Origin: Winogradskyella schleiferi
Lineage (GTDB): Bacteria; Bacteroidota; Bacteroidia; Flavobacteriales; Flavobacteriaceae
Assembly (NCBI RefSeq): GCF_013394655.1
Contig: NZ_CP053351.1
Location: 1,364,001 to 1,428,000, forward strand
Reading direction: 5' to 3'
Length of the DNA: 64,000 bases
The notes under the pieces were generated by a model that saw nothing but the letters and a program-made list of their open reading frames with translations, searched no databases and had not been told where the DNA came from. Each line of letters starts with the position of its first letter. The stretch's first letter is position 1. Shown here in pieces: positions 16,346 to 25,087 of this stretch. Made by a program: the position numbers and the translations under genes.

Positions 16346-16855
16346 ATGAAAGAAATAAAATATCCAAAATCATTTTCACATATTGGAATTACTGTACCTG
16401 ATATTCATAAAGCTGTAAAATTCTATGAAGAAATTATGGGATGGTATGTAATTATGAAACCATCACCTGTTAGAAAAGAACGTGATACTGCAATCGGACA
16501 AATGTGCATTGATGTATTTGGAGATGATTGGGAAGAATTTGAAATTGCCCATATGTCAACTTCTGACGGCATTGGAATTGAGCTTTTTTCTTTCCCTCAC
16601 GGCACTAAGGAAGCACCTGAATTTAATCCATTTAACACAGGACTATTTCACTTTTGTGTTCAAGATCCAGATATCGAAAATCTAACCAAAAAAATAGTTG
16701 AAGCAGGTGGAAAACAAAGGATGCCGATAAGGGAGTATTACCCAAACGATAAACCATATAAAATGGTCTATGTTCAGGATCCATTTGGAATTGTATTCGA
16801 AATTTATACGCACAGTTATGAATTAACTTATTCTTCTGGTGCTTATGCGACATAA
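16346..16855 (+). CDS. VOC (glyoxalase/dioxygenase superfamily) protein
   Basis: A 169-residue vicinal-oxygen-chelate fold protein. The first beta-alpha-beta-beta-beta unit starts FSHIGITVPDIHKAVKFYEE, and the second contains LFHFCVQDPDIENL and ends DPFGIVFEIYTHSYE. Candidate metal ligands are H12, H in LFHFC and E in VFEIYTH. Resembles lactoylglutathione-lyase-like proteins of unknown substrate. No signal peptide. The last intact gene of the repeat-rich accessory stretch. Confidence 0.85.
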   Translation: MKEIKYPKSFSHIGITVPDIHKAVKFYEEIMGWYVIMKPSPVRKERDTAIGQMCIDVFGDDWEEFEIAHMSTSDGIGIELFSFPHGTKEAPEFNPFNTGLFHFCVQDPDIENLTKKIVEAGGKQRMPIREYYPNDKPYKMVYVQDPFGIVFEIYTHSYELTYSSGAYAT

Positions 16856-16890
16856 AAAGTAGACGTTAAAATAGATTATAAACTCTAAAC

Positions 16891-17031
16891 TTACAGTTTA
16901 TCCACCGCCTGTTTTAAAATATCCATAATTCTTAGCTTGAAACGTTCAGGCTCAATAATGGTGGCATAATCTGAAAATGTGATATACCATCTAAAAAACC
17001 AATCTTTCTTATTTGATGATATAACCGTCAT
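16891..17031 (-). pseudogene. C-terminal fragment of a WYL-domain transcriptional regulator
   Basis: Reading the minus strand gives a 46-residue stretch with WFFRWYITFSDYATII and EPERFKLRIMDILKQA, ending in TAA. This resembles the C-terminal WCX end of YafY/WYL-type regulators. An in-frame TGA lies two codons upstream of the only ATG, and nothing upstream continues the domain. It is therefore a deletion remnant, not a gene. Confidence 0.6.
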
Positions 17032-17191
17032 TTCTCATTGGTTTTCTCTGCGGTTTTTACAATTAAATTCTAACTCATTCGCATTGATTTTTTCTAAAGA
17101 ATAAAGTTTAAATATTATTTTACAACCTCGCAAGAGGCTATTAATCAAATATTTATAAATTATAAAAGTAAAATTCTTAGTTGTGCTTACT

Positions 17192-17514
17192 ATGGTCTTT
17201 GGACTTATAACAATGGGTTGTAAATAAAAGGAAGAAAAAAATGAAATCAAAGAAGTTGAAGTTGATTTATTAAATGATCCATTTTCAGATGCACAACGTG
17301 TGGTTAAACTTACCATGGATAGTATTGCACAACGTGCAAGAGAAGGAGATTTAAACAAACTAATTTCTTTTCGTGCTTATGGTCCAAAATTTACAGAATT
17401 CAAGAATGGAGAAGTTAGGAATGGAAGAGAGGAGAATCCTTGTTATGTCTCAAAACTAAAAGTGGTTGGAAAATTGTTCATGAACATCATTCTCCAATAA
17501 ACCAAGCCGTATAA
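17192..17514 (+). pseudogene. decayed lipoprotein with SnoaL/NTF2-like fold
   Basis: The frame from ATG 17192 gives a short signal (VFGLITMGC) then K and an in-frame TAA (17224-17226), after which the same frame continues KEEKNEIKEVEV, LLNDPFSDAQRVVKLTMDSI and GDLNKLISF. A different frame then gives GWKIVHEHHSPINQAV and a stop at 17512-17514, the usual C-terminus of SnoaL/DUF4440-type proteins. So there is one nonsense mutation, a probable internal deletion and a frameshift. Not expected to make a working protein. Confidence 0.65.
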
Positions 17515-17673
17515 AAAAATAGTTTAATTAATCCTGAGTCTTTGACTTTGGATTTTTTATTTTTTAAATATAAGTGGTTCTAAATATTCATGTAATGCAC
17601 ATTAATACTAACTTCGCGCAATATCTTAAATTTTATATATTAACCAGAATTATAAAAGAATAGTTATCACAAT

Positions 17674-18003
17674 ATGGAGCAAACTGAATTTTTAAAGAAA
17701 AAAATATTTACTGATTTAAAAAATCTCAATGATGGATTCGACTCAGAATCCATTCAGTATTTTTCAGAAACCGATTTTGAAATCGTATTGCAACGCGTAG
17801 AACATTTTGGAATTGGGATTTACGGCATTGAGCCTTGGTTAAATGGTAAATTATTTGATGTTCTGGGACATGAAGATTATAAAAAGAAAGCCACGGATCC
17901 CAAATGGTATAACAAAGCATTTTCGGATTTCAAAAAGCGCCAAGAAGGTTTGGCTTATGCAGCTACATATAAGGTTTCTAAAAAGCTATTAGAACGCGAG
18001 TGA
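17674..18003 (+). CDS. small conserved-looking protein of unknown function
   Basis: 109 residues, no signal peptide or membrane segment, probably cytoplasmic. I do not recognise the family. Visible features: a charged N-terminal helix (FLKKKIFTDLKNLND), a middle VEHFGIGIYGIEPWLNG segment, and a basic C-terminal helix (FKKRQEGLAYAATYKVSKKLL). It ends 30 bp before a strong terminator, and codon use looks like its neighbours. It is probably real because nothing overlaps it and it has its own terminator. Confidence 0.7.
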   Translation: MEQTEFLKKKIFTDLKNLNDGFDSESIQYFSETDFEIVLQRVEHFGIGIYGIEPWLNGKLFDVLGHEDYKKKATDPKWYNKAFSDFKKRQEGLAYAATYKVSKKLLERE

Positions 18004-18033
18004 AATTATAAACTAAGAATTTTTATAAACTAA

Positions 18034-18061
18034 AAAACCCAATGCAAATGCATTGGGTTTT
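18034..18061. terminator. bidirectional intrinsic terminator
   Basis: A perfect 13-bp stem AAAACCCAATGCA (18034-18046) / TGCATTGGGTTTT (18049-18061) with A/T tails on both sides. It sits between convergent genes ending at 18003 (+) and 18085 (-) and can serve both. Confidence 0.9.
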
Positions 18062-18084
18062 CTTATGATAACAATCTATAAGGC

Positions 18085-18942
18085 TTAATTGCCTTCAGAC
18101 AGATTTTTCATTTCATCTTCAACCATTTGGTAGAACTGGTCAATTTTCGGCATTACAATTATACGTGTTCGTCTGTTTTTTGCTCTATTTTCAGCGGTAT
18201 CGTTTTCCACTAATGGCACATAATAACTACGACCAGCAGCGATTAACTGTTGTGGGTTTACTTCTAAGCTTTCTAAAACCCTAACTACAGATGTAGCACG
18301 TTTTACACTTAAATCCCAGTTATCAATTAAAGGTGGTTTGTTATAAGGTACGTTATCCGTATGAGACTCTACCATAGCTTCAAAATCCGGTTTGCTATTG
18401 ATTACTTTCGCCACTTTGCCCAACACCTCTTTCGCTCTATTCGTTACATTGTAGTTTCCACTCTCAAATAATAATTTATCTGCAATAGAAATAAACACCA
18501 CGCCTTTTTCAACATTGATATCAATATCTGGATCGTTAATACCTACTGCTTTCTTAAGGCTTGTAACGATAGCTAAGGTTACACTATCTTTACGTGTTAA
18601 TGCATCTTGTAATCGCGATATTTTCAAGTTACTTTCCTTAAGACTCTCTAAAGAGGCCTCTATGTTTTTTGCGCCTTGACTAGTAAGCTCGGTCATATCT
18701 TGAGAGTTTTTTATCAAAGCTTCATTACTTCTTCGCAAATCAGCTAACTGCTCTTTCATAGTTTCAACACGTGCTAAGGAAGCCGCCTTATCAGACAAAC
18801 AGCTATTTAATTTAACAGTTGCACTATTTAATAAATCTTGAGTTTCTTGATATTTAGTTTGAAGTGCAGCGTGCTCTTTCTTGGATACACATGATGCTAA
18901 AAACACCAATGAAAATACACTTAATAACATTAATTTTTTCAT
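18085..18942 (-). CDS. OmpA-family lipoprotein with coiled coil
   Basis: A 285-residue protein: signal peptide with lipobox FLASC (C18), a long coiled coil (~20-125), and a C-terminal OmpA/MotB-type peptidoglycan-binding domain (~145-270) with VESHTDNVPY and NWDLSVKRATSVVRVLE, RAKNRRTRI. It probably ties the outer membrane to the peptidoglycan. The last residues are acidic (VEDEMKNLSEGN). Transcribed alone toward the shared terminator. Confidence 0.9.
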   Translation of the reverse strand: MKKLMLLSVFSLVFLASCVSKKEHAALQTKYQETQDLLNSATVKLNSCLSDKAASLARVETMKEQLADLRRSNEALIKNSQDMTELTSQGAKNIEASLESLKESNLKISRLQDALTRKDSVTLAIVTSLKKAVGINDPDIDINVEKGVVFISIADKLLFESGNYNVTNRAKEVLGKVAKVINSKPDFEAMVESHTDNVPYNKPPLIDNWDLSVKRATSVVRVLESLEVNPQQLIAAGRSYYVPLVENDTAENRAKNRRTRIIVMPKIDQFYQMVEDEMKNLSEGN

Positions 18943-19046
18943 AATTGAACTTTAGTTTTAATTGTTAGTCTTAACATAGCAAAATTATGTAAAAGAATAG
19001 AGCACTAAACAACGATTAACAAAAATTTTAACAGTTTTATAAACAA

Positions 19047-20039
19047 TTAAAATGTTTTTTTATTTTTTATGAAATAGGACCATACAATGGAGTCCATTTC
19101 ATAGTAACCTGGAAGTTTAGCTAAGTCTTCACGTTGTTTTAAAAGACGCGGTAGATTAAAGTAAAAAGAGCCATGTGCTTTAAGAATAACAAAAAGAAAT
19201 GCTGGTTTCAGTTGCAATAAAAATCGAACGGCAGCAATACCATCGAGCAACATCCTAGCTAAAATTTTAAAAATCACATTTGAATCTGTATTCTTAAATA
19301 ACGTAAACAAACTATTTCTAAAATTAAGATATGTTTTTTTTGGATTGGTATTACTCAATGTTGCGCCACCGAAATGGTATATGGTCGAAGTGCCAACATA
19401 TTTAGTTTTATAATTTTTGTTGAACGCTCGCCAACACAAATCGATCTCCTCCATGTGTGCAAAATAGGACTCGTCGAAACCATTTAAATCCTTAAAAACA
19501 GCATTTCTAATAAATAGACAAGCACCTGAAGCCCAAAAAATAGTTTTGATGTCGTTGTATTGACCAAGGTCTTTTTCAATGGTATTAAAAATGCGACCTC
19601 TGCAATACGGATAGCCAAATTTATCTATAAAACCACCAGCTGCACCAGCGTATTCAAAATGCGATTTATTATTATAATCTAATATTTTAGGCTGAATGAT
19701 TGCTGTATTTTTATTGGCATTAAATTCTGAAATTATAGGGTGAAGCCAATTTTCGGTCACTTCAACATCGCTATTAAGCAAGCAGAGTAGTGGCTCTTCA
19801 ACGTGTTTCAAAGCATCATTGTAGCCTTTGGCATAACCACCGTTTTCAGTATTCTGAATGATTTTTACCATTGGAAAATGCTTAGATACAAAAGCAATAG
19901 AATCATCACTTGAAGCATTATCTGCTAAATAAATGCCCGCATCTTTAGAATATTTTAAAACTGAAGGTAGAAATTTTTCGAGTAGCGATTTTCCATTCCA
20001 GTTTAATATAACAACAGCAAGATCTTTGGTTTGAAGCAT
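19047..20039 (-). CDS. family 2 glycosyltransferase
   Basis: A 330-residue GT-A enzyme: VVILNWNGKSLLEKFLPSV at the N-terminus, LLNSDVEV as the DxD-like sugar-nucleotide site, and DLCWRAFNKNYKTKYVG in the ED/acceptor region. The C-terminal ~80 residues are hydrophobic/amphipathic, which suggests membrane association. It probably transfers a sugar such as rhamnose onto an envelope glycan. The donor is not evident. It starts directly where the next minus-strand gene (20040) ends, so the two are co-transcribed. Confidence 0.9.
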   Translation of the reverse strand: MLQTKDLAVVILNWNGKSLLEKFLPSVLKYSKDAGIYLADNASSDDSIAFVSKHFPMVKIIQNTENGGYAKGYNDALKHVEEPLLCLLNSDVEVTENWLHPIISEFNANKNTAIIQPKILDYNNKSHFEYAGAAGGFIDKFGYPYCRGRIFNTIEKDLGQYNDIKTIFWASGACLFIRNAVFKDLNGFDESYFAHMEEIDLCWRAFNKNYKTKYVGTSTIYHFGGATLSNTNPKKTYLNFRNSLFTLFKNTDSNVIFKILARMLLDGIAAVRFLLQLKPAFLFVILKAHGSFYFNLPRLLKQREDLAKLPGYYEMDSIVWSYFIKNKKTF

Positions 20040-20492
20040 TTAGTTGGTTTTATATTCTGGAATCGTTTTTAAAAACGAATAGCGTTCATTTTCCATATCC
20101 ATCTCACAATAATAATGATTTAAACCATTAGTTACCATTAAATAAGTGGCATTTAAGACTAAATTATAACGCGCAATCTGGTCAAAAGTAGTTTGTTCAA
20201 TTTTAATGTTGTGCGATTTACATTCCACAATCAAATGAATACTACCATCCGAATTAAAAATTACAATATCATATCGTTTCTTTAAACCATTTATAGTCAA
20301 TTCTTTTTCAACATTTATCAATGATTTCGGGTATTTTTTGTCATTGATTAAATAGTGAACGCAATGTTGTCTTACCCATTCTTCTGGTTGGAGGATGATG
20401 AATTTTTTCCGAATGACATCAAATATAGAAACTTTATTTTCTGTACTTTTGAAACGGTATTCAAACTTTGGAAAGTTGAGTTCTTGTAACAC
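20040..20492 (-). CDS. type I restriction HsdR N-terminal-like (PD-(D/E)XK) protein
   Basis: A 150-residue protein resembling the HSDR_N_2 domain: PEEWVRQHCVHYLI, then KRYDIVIF and IVECKSHN, which provide the D...ExK nuclease core (D in YDIVIF, E and K in VECKS). It lacks the helicase part of HsdR, and no methylase or specificity gene is nearby. A DNA restriction role is therefore doubtful. Small stand-alone proteins of this kind occur beside holA in flavobacteria. It lies upstream of the GT2 gene and diverges from holA. Confidence 0.8.
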   Translation of the reverse strand: MLQELNFPKFEYRFKSTENKVSIFDVIRKKFIILQPEEWVRQHCVHYLINDKKYPKSLINVEKELTINGLKKRYDIVIFNSDGSIHLIVECKSHNIKIEQTTFDQIARYNLVLNATYLMVTNGLNHYYCEMDMENERYSFLKTIPEYKTN

Positions 20493-20546
20493 TTAAATCG
20501 TTAATTTTATTCAAATTTAAGGACATAGACACAATATCCAAAGCAC

Positions 20547-20609
20547 AAATTCCAAATTCCAAAATCATGCATTTTATTTTAGGAATTTGAAATTTTGAAC
20601 TTGGAATTT
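20547..20609. repeat. AATTCCAA-type palindromic repeat upstream of holA
   Basis: AAATTCCAA (20547-20555) is inverted at TTGGAATTT (20601-20609), with a second partly paired layer (ATTCCAAAAT against ATTTTGAACTT). Similar AAATTCCAAAATTCAAATT text occurs at 32265-32283, and related text occurs inside ribD. A dispersed simple palindrome, not a terminator, because holA starts 10 bp later. Confidence 0.55.
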
Positions 20610-20618
20610 ATATAAACT

Positions 20619-21626
20619 TTGGACGACGTAAAACAATTAGTTTCTGCTATAAAAAAGGGCGACCTTAAACCTATTTATTTTTTAATGGGTGAGGAGTCGT
20701 ACTATATTGATAAGATTTCCGATTTCATTGAGGATCATGTGCTCGATGAGGCTGAAAAAGGGTTTAACCAAATGGTACTTTATGGTCGTGATGTCTCTAT
20801 TGACGATATCGTTAGCAATGCCAAGCGTTACCCAATGATGGCAGAACGGCAAGTCGTCATTGTAAAGGAAGCTCAAGATTTAAGCAGAAGTATAGAGAAA
20901 TTGGCGCAATACGCGGCTAATCCGCAACCGTCAACGGTTTTGGTTCTAAATTATAAGTACAAAAAGATTGATAAACGAAAGGCGTTGTATAAAGCGATCA
21001 AAAAATCGGGAGGCGTGGTTTTTGAAAGTAAAAAAATGTACGAGAATCAGGTTTCCGATTGGATTAGACGTGTTTTAGCTGGACAGAATTATAATATTTC
21101 CCCAAAAGCCGCCCAGATGTTAGTGGAATTCTTAGGGACAAATCTCAGTAAAATTGACAATGAACTCAACAAACTGAAAATCGTTTTACCTGAAGGCACT
21201 CAAATTACACCAGATCATATTGAAGAAAATATTGGCATCAGCAAAGACTACAATAATTTTGAATTACGAAAAGCTGTTGGTCAGCGTAATGTGGTAAAAG
21301 CGCACCAAATTGCTAAATATTTTGCTGATAATCCTAAGGATAATCCTATGGTGGTTACTGTTGCTTTGTTATTTAATTTCTTTTCACAATTATTGCACCT
21401 TCACGGTATGTCTGACAAAAATCCAAGAAGTGTAGCATCGGCTTTAAAAGTAAACCCTTATTTTGTTAACGAATATATTGATGCTGCAAGAAATTATCCA
21501 ATGAAAAAAGTGAGTTACGTAATTGGTGTATTGCGCGACTTTGATGTAAAAAGCAAAGGTGTTGGTGCGAATGCCGTTTCTCAAGGCGATTTACTTAAAG
21601 AGTTACTGGTTAAAATTCTAGGTTAG
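20619..21626 (+). CDS. holA: DNA polymerase III delta subunit
   Basis: A 335-residue clamp-loader delta subunit. It starts at TTG 20619 with DDVKQLVSAIKKGDLKPIYFLMGEE; no closer ATG gives the conserved N-terminus, so a TTG start is likely. The family pattern is clear: FLMGEESYYIDKI, the degenerate AAA+ region with DNELNKLKI, and the C-terminal collar domain (RNYPMKKVSYVIGVLRDFDVKSKG). It opens the sliding clamp in the replicase. A palindromic repeat lies immediately upstream. Confidence 0.93.
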   Translation: MDDVKQLVSAIKKGDLKPIYFLMGEESYYIDKISDFIEDHVLDEAEKGFNQMVLYGRDVSIDDIVSNAKRYPMMAERQVVIVKEAQDLSRSIEKLAQYAANPQPSTVLVLNYKYKKIDKRKALYKAIKKSGGVVFESKKMYENQVSDWIRRVLAGQNYNISPKAAQMLVEFLGTNLSKIDNELNKLKIVLPEGTQITPDHIEENIGISKDYNNFELRKAVGQRNVVKAHQIAKYFADNPKDNPMVVTVALLFNFFSQLLHLHGMSDKNPRSVASALKVNPYFVNEYIDAARNYPMKKVSYVIGVLRDFDVKSKGVGANAVSQGDLLKELLVKILG

Positions 21627-21634
21627 ATAGCATT

Positions 21635-22732
21635 TCAATATTGTTCAACAATCAATCGTTTTATATTATAACTGTTGTTTTGTAGATTTTCAATTTGAAC
21701 AATATAAATTCCTTTTGATAGTTCTGAAATATCAATGTCGGATTTACTCGAAGTTTTTACCAACTGTCCGGTAATGGAATAAATTTTTGTCCAACAATTT
21801 TCAGTATTAATGCTAAAATAATTTTGAGCTGGATTCGGATAGATGGAAATAGGATTATCCTGATAATTTTCAATAGTTAGAGTTGGAGTATCAAAGCGAT
21901 ATAAGGCTTGAGAATTCGAATCACTTTCCTCAGCGGAAACAAAATATTCGGTCATATTTATTGGAATAATTCCTTCAATTTGGATCGAATAATTTGCAGG
22001 TACTTCCACTGATGTTTTTACGATTGTACCATTAGAAAAGAGACCAGAATGAAATCCATTTAACTGAATCAAAAAAGCACCATTGAAATCGTAACCGCAT
22101 AGTAGAATGGTGTCGCTCAAACTGTTAAGAGTAGCGCCAGATATTAAACCTTGACTGTTAATGGTGTCTATCATCGATATACTATGTGTGCCTATGGTTT
22201 TAGGAAGTTCGTAAATATTTGTTTGTCCGTTGAGCCAATTCTTACTAAAAATGTATAATTTATTGTCGAAGTGAATTAATCCTTCCGCATCAAAATTGGT
22301 AGCTGTAGGACTTGTCGTAAAATCGGTTTGGTTAGCATAACTAAAGTTGATGATCTCAGCAGTTACTGAAGTATTTGCAAAATAATCTGTTTTAACAACG
22401 CGGTAAACCTTCAAATCTGTTCGGTCACCGCGATAGTTTCCAAAATCTCCAATGTAAATATAAGTATCATCATGAGTTAGATCTTCCCAATCAGTGTTTG
22501 TAGCATTGGTTATAGTTACAGTTCTGCTAATTTCTCCTGTTGTTATATCAATTTCATGTAATTGATTGGAAGCTTCAGAATCGTTATGTGTAATTAGTGT
22601 GTTATTCAAATAGAGTAGCCCTGAAGTTTCACTTAATGCTGAATTGAGACTTGTTTCTAAGGTTAGTTGTTGTGCTGAAACAGTAATTGCACCGAGTAAA
22701 AAGATATAATTTAAATTAAAACGTTTCATCAT
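21635..22732 (-). CDS. secreted protein with T9SS sorting domain
   Basis: A 365-residue protein with a signal peptide ending VSAQ. The body (~25-285) has propeller-like repeats: LLYLNNTLITHNDSEASNQL, WEDLTHDDTYIYIGDFGN and NFDAEGLIHFDNKLYIFSKNW, seen in SdiA-regulated/esterase-like secreted flavobacterial proteins. The C-terminal ~75 residues are a T9SS type A sorting domain (ISIYPNPAQNYFSI ... GIYIVQIEN). It converges with holA, 8 bp between stops. Function unknown. Confidence 0.85.
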   Translation of the reverse strand: MMKRFNLNYIFLLGAITVSAQQLTLETSLNSALSETSGLLYLNNTLITHNDSEASNQLHEIDITTGEISRTVTITNATNTDWEDLTHDDTYIYIGDFGNYRGDRTDLKVYRVVKTDYFANTSVTAEIINFSYANQTDFTTSPTATNFDAEGLIHFDNKLYIFSKNWLNGQTNIYELPKTIGTHSISMIDTINSQGLISGATLNSLSDTILLCGYDFNGAFLIQLNGFHSGLFSNGTIVKTSVEVPANYSIQIEGIIPINMTEYFVSAEESDSNSQALYRFDTPTLTIENYQDNPISIYPNPAQNYFSINTENCWTKIYSITGQLVKTSSKSDIDISELSKGIYIVQIENLQNNSYNIKRLIVEQY

Positions 22733-22908
22733 TAAAGTACTTAAGAGACTCTAAATGTAATTATTTCAGAAGATTAAGACGTTAAAAGGGGTATGGAATG
22801 TACTAATTTGGGTTAAAGTGAAGATTTTTATGCCTTTATGCGCTTAAACATTATTCGTTTAAATCATTTCAACAATTTATCAATTAACTCAAGTATTTCT
22901 TTCGACTT

Positions 22909-23604
22909 TTATTTTACTTTTAAATGTCCACTAATAGTATTTTCAAAAGTAAATTGTCTCAATTCCAAAGCGGTTGTAAAATTACCAACAAATTCTTTTT
23001 CGTCTATATTATTCCATAATATTCTGTCAACTATATTCCCCTCTGGTTTATTTGCATTTAGCAAGGGGAAACTTTTTGAGTAATTGGACATCACATTGAG
23101 GTAGGAACCTAGATTGCTTTCAAACCGTTTTAGTTGGTCTAATTGCAAACTATTTAAATCCATTAATTTTTCCGTTAATGTCTTATTTAGTAATTCAATA
23201 TTACCTGATGAGATAATAGTGTTAAAAGTATTGTTGGAATAATCTCTTTTAACACGAAAAGAAAAATCGAATTCAGTCCTAGCTATTTTTATAATCGTAT
23301 CAATAGTGCTGGAAGGATGATAAATTCTATTTAGATAGTTGGACGTGATTTCGTTATCTGCAATTTGTTTATGGATTACCACATTTATATCAAGCGTATC
23401 TTTCGTTAGATCGTTCATTAACGATTTCATATAAAAAACCTTTAGTTCGTCATTCTTGTTATCCTGATTCCAATTATTTATCTGAAGAGCAATCAGTATG
23501 CCAATTACCACAAGAATAATCTCTCCAATAGCATATATGAGATATTTTCTAAATTTATTTTCAGTTAATAATCGTTACCGAATTTTTCTAAAGAATTTTA
23601 TCAT
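22909..23604 (-). pseudogene. DUF6090 membrane protein broken by an early stop codon
   Basis: From ATG 23602-23604 the frame reads MIKFFRKIR, then TAA (23575-23577), then in the same frame RLLTENKFRKYLIYAIGEII and LVVIGILIALQINNW, the hallmark N-terminus of DUF6090 proteins. The rest (~200 residues to 22909) is intact. A CAA-to-TAA change explains the stop. Restarting at an internal methionine (23511) would lose most of the conserved membrane helix. Either a recent pseudogene or a sequencing variant. Confidence 0.75.
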
Positions 23605-23724
23605 TTTTTAAAGATTGGTCGGAATGATGGAAAAGGTCTAAAATGTAAAGACACTACAATGTTGTATTATAACGTTTCTATCTATCAGTTGACTGAGAAA
23701 TTTTCTTTGATTATTTTCATAAAA

Positions 23725-23750
23725 AAATCCGTAATTTTAATTACGGATTT
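23725..23750. terminator. intrinsic terminator-like hairpin
   Basis: AAATCCGTAAT (23725-23735) pairs perfectly with ATTACGGATTT (23740-23750) over a TTTA loop, with A-rich and T-rich flanks. It stands between two minus-strand genes; read on the minus strand it terminates transcription from the gene starting at 24498. Confidence 0.75.
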
Positions 23751-23871
23751 ATATTTTGTGAGGTTTAATTTTTTTATTTTTTTAGTTGAAGCTTTGCTCT
23801 ATTTATTATCAGTTAGTCATAATAAGTCTTGGTTCTTGATTCTTAAAGCGAAGCGGTCTAACTATCTTTAT

Positions 23872-24498
23872 TTAAGACTTCTGCTTATTCAATTCGTCTT
23901 GTAATTGACGTCTCACTTTTTGCTCGCGCTCTAAAGCGTTTCTTCGGTGCTCTTCAAATTCGGTTTCTACTTCTTCGAGCTTAAGCTTTGCTTCACGTGT
24001 TGAAGAATTACTGCCTTTAAACTTATAGATAAAGAATAATAAAAATGCTAATAGCGCTGCAATAATAGACCACATAATAACATTGTAATTGGTCTTACTG
24101 GTTTGCATCCCTAAAAGTGCCATGTTATTTTTTTCAGAGTCTGTTTGCTCTAAGTTAGTCTGCGTATTTGCAAGTTTGGTTTTTAAATCTTCAATTTCCT
24201 TGACTTGATTCCCAACTACTTTTTCAGAATTTTCTAACTTTTCATAGGTTGTTTTCAATGAATCAAGCACGTGTGATTTTAAAGTTAGAAGCCAAGAATA
24301 CTTAACAGCTTCATATTTCTGTCCATTAGTGCCTTTAAAGTTACCTGATTTTCTGAATATATACTCAAATTGGCTGTCAATGGTACCACTATTTAATGAT
24401 AACTTATCTTCTTCATCGTCGTTGTTTGACTGCGCGTTTACGGAATGGAAACTAAATGTAACTAAAAGAATTACAATAACTTTGGTTAAGAATTTCAT
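23872..24498 (-). CDS. exported coiled-coil protein with one membrane helix, unknown function
   Basis: 208 residues from ATG 24498, chosen because it begins a good signal peptide (KFLTKVIVILLVTFSFHSVNAQ); a longer frame adds 27 residues with no merit. An acidic stretch (NNDDEEDKL) follows, then GTIDSQFEYIFRKSGNFKG, a coiled coil (~75-125), a transmembrane helix (VIMWSIIAALLAFLLFFIY), and a second charged coiled coil to the C-terminus. The family appears conserved in flavobacteria, but I know no function. A membrane-anchored scaffold is a guess. Confidence 0.75.
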   Translation of the reverse strand: MKFLTKVIVILLVTFSFHSVNAQSNNDDEEDKLSLNSGTIDSQFEYIFRKSGNFKGTNGQKYEAVKYSWLLTLKSHVLDSLKTTYEKLENSEKVVGNQVKEIEDLKTKLANTQTNLEQTDSEKNNMALLGMQTSKTNYNVIMWSIIAALLAFLLFFIYKFKGSNSSTREAKLKLEEVETEFEEHRRNALEREQKVRRQLQDELNKQKS

Positions 24499-24632
24499 CC
24501 TAGAGGTAATTTTTGGTTGTATGAGATTAATTGGTTGCCAAGATAATAATTTTATGAGTATTTCATAGATAATTACCAAACAAATAGCCTCATAAAATTA
24601 TGAGGCATTTTATATACGATAGAAATTCAATT

Positions 24633-24890
24633 TTAGATGTTGATGGTGCTTAAATGTGAAATATTTGTAATATCGTCCGTGTCTAAAGTATATTGATACA
24701 AATCGTTTTGGCCAATTCATATTAAAATTCCATTATTAATAATGACATCAAAGCTGTTCACATCGATAGAATTTACTAATTGGGAATTCATTGGGGTTAG
24801 AGACATCAAAGATCTTTATTTTATTGTCGCAAACAAACAAATAGTTATTGTTAAGTCCTAATCCTATTGTTCTATTAAATTTCTTCATGA
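24633..24890 (-). pseudogene. remnant of an LVIVD-repeat-type protein
   Basis: The minus strand reads TIGLGLNNNYLFVCDNKIKI then FDVSNPNEFP in one frame, shifts, and continues LVNSIDVNSFDVIINNGILI, TGA, then IGQNDLYQYTLDTDD to a TAA at 24633. This is the pattern of LVIVD repeat proteins with a frameshift and one nonsense codon, and the N-terminal part is missing. About 140 bp on its upstream side to 25036 hold nothing I can identify. Confidence 0.6.
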
Positions 24891-25036
24891 AACCAATACA
24901 GGGTTGGTAACCTGTGTAATATTATAAATTTCTAAATATTATAAAAAGAAGGATAAACGGTTCTTCAAATGAAAGGTGAAATAGGTATTATCTATCCAAG
25001 AGATGCAGAAATAAGGAAATGGTTGCGTGTACAACA

Positions 25037-25066
25037 AAAAAAATCTTGCCGTTAGACAAGATTTTT
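25037..25066 (-). terminator. intrinsic terminator of the gap-like gene
   Basis: On the minus strand AAAAATCTTG pairs with CAAGATTTTT, followed by a run of T. It lies 22 bp past the stop codon of the dehydrogenase gene. Confidence 0.85.
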
Positions 25067-25087
25067 ATTTTCCTTTTTCAAAAATTT

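Noticed and set aside
22838..23083. Plus-strand open frame over the DUF6090 pseudogene
   Set aside because: It is antisense to a clearly coding frame and has no domain resemblance.
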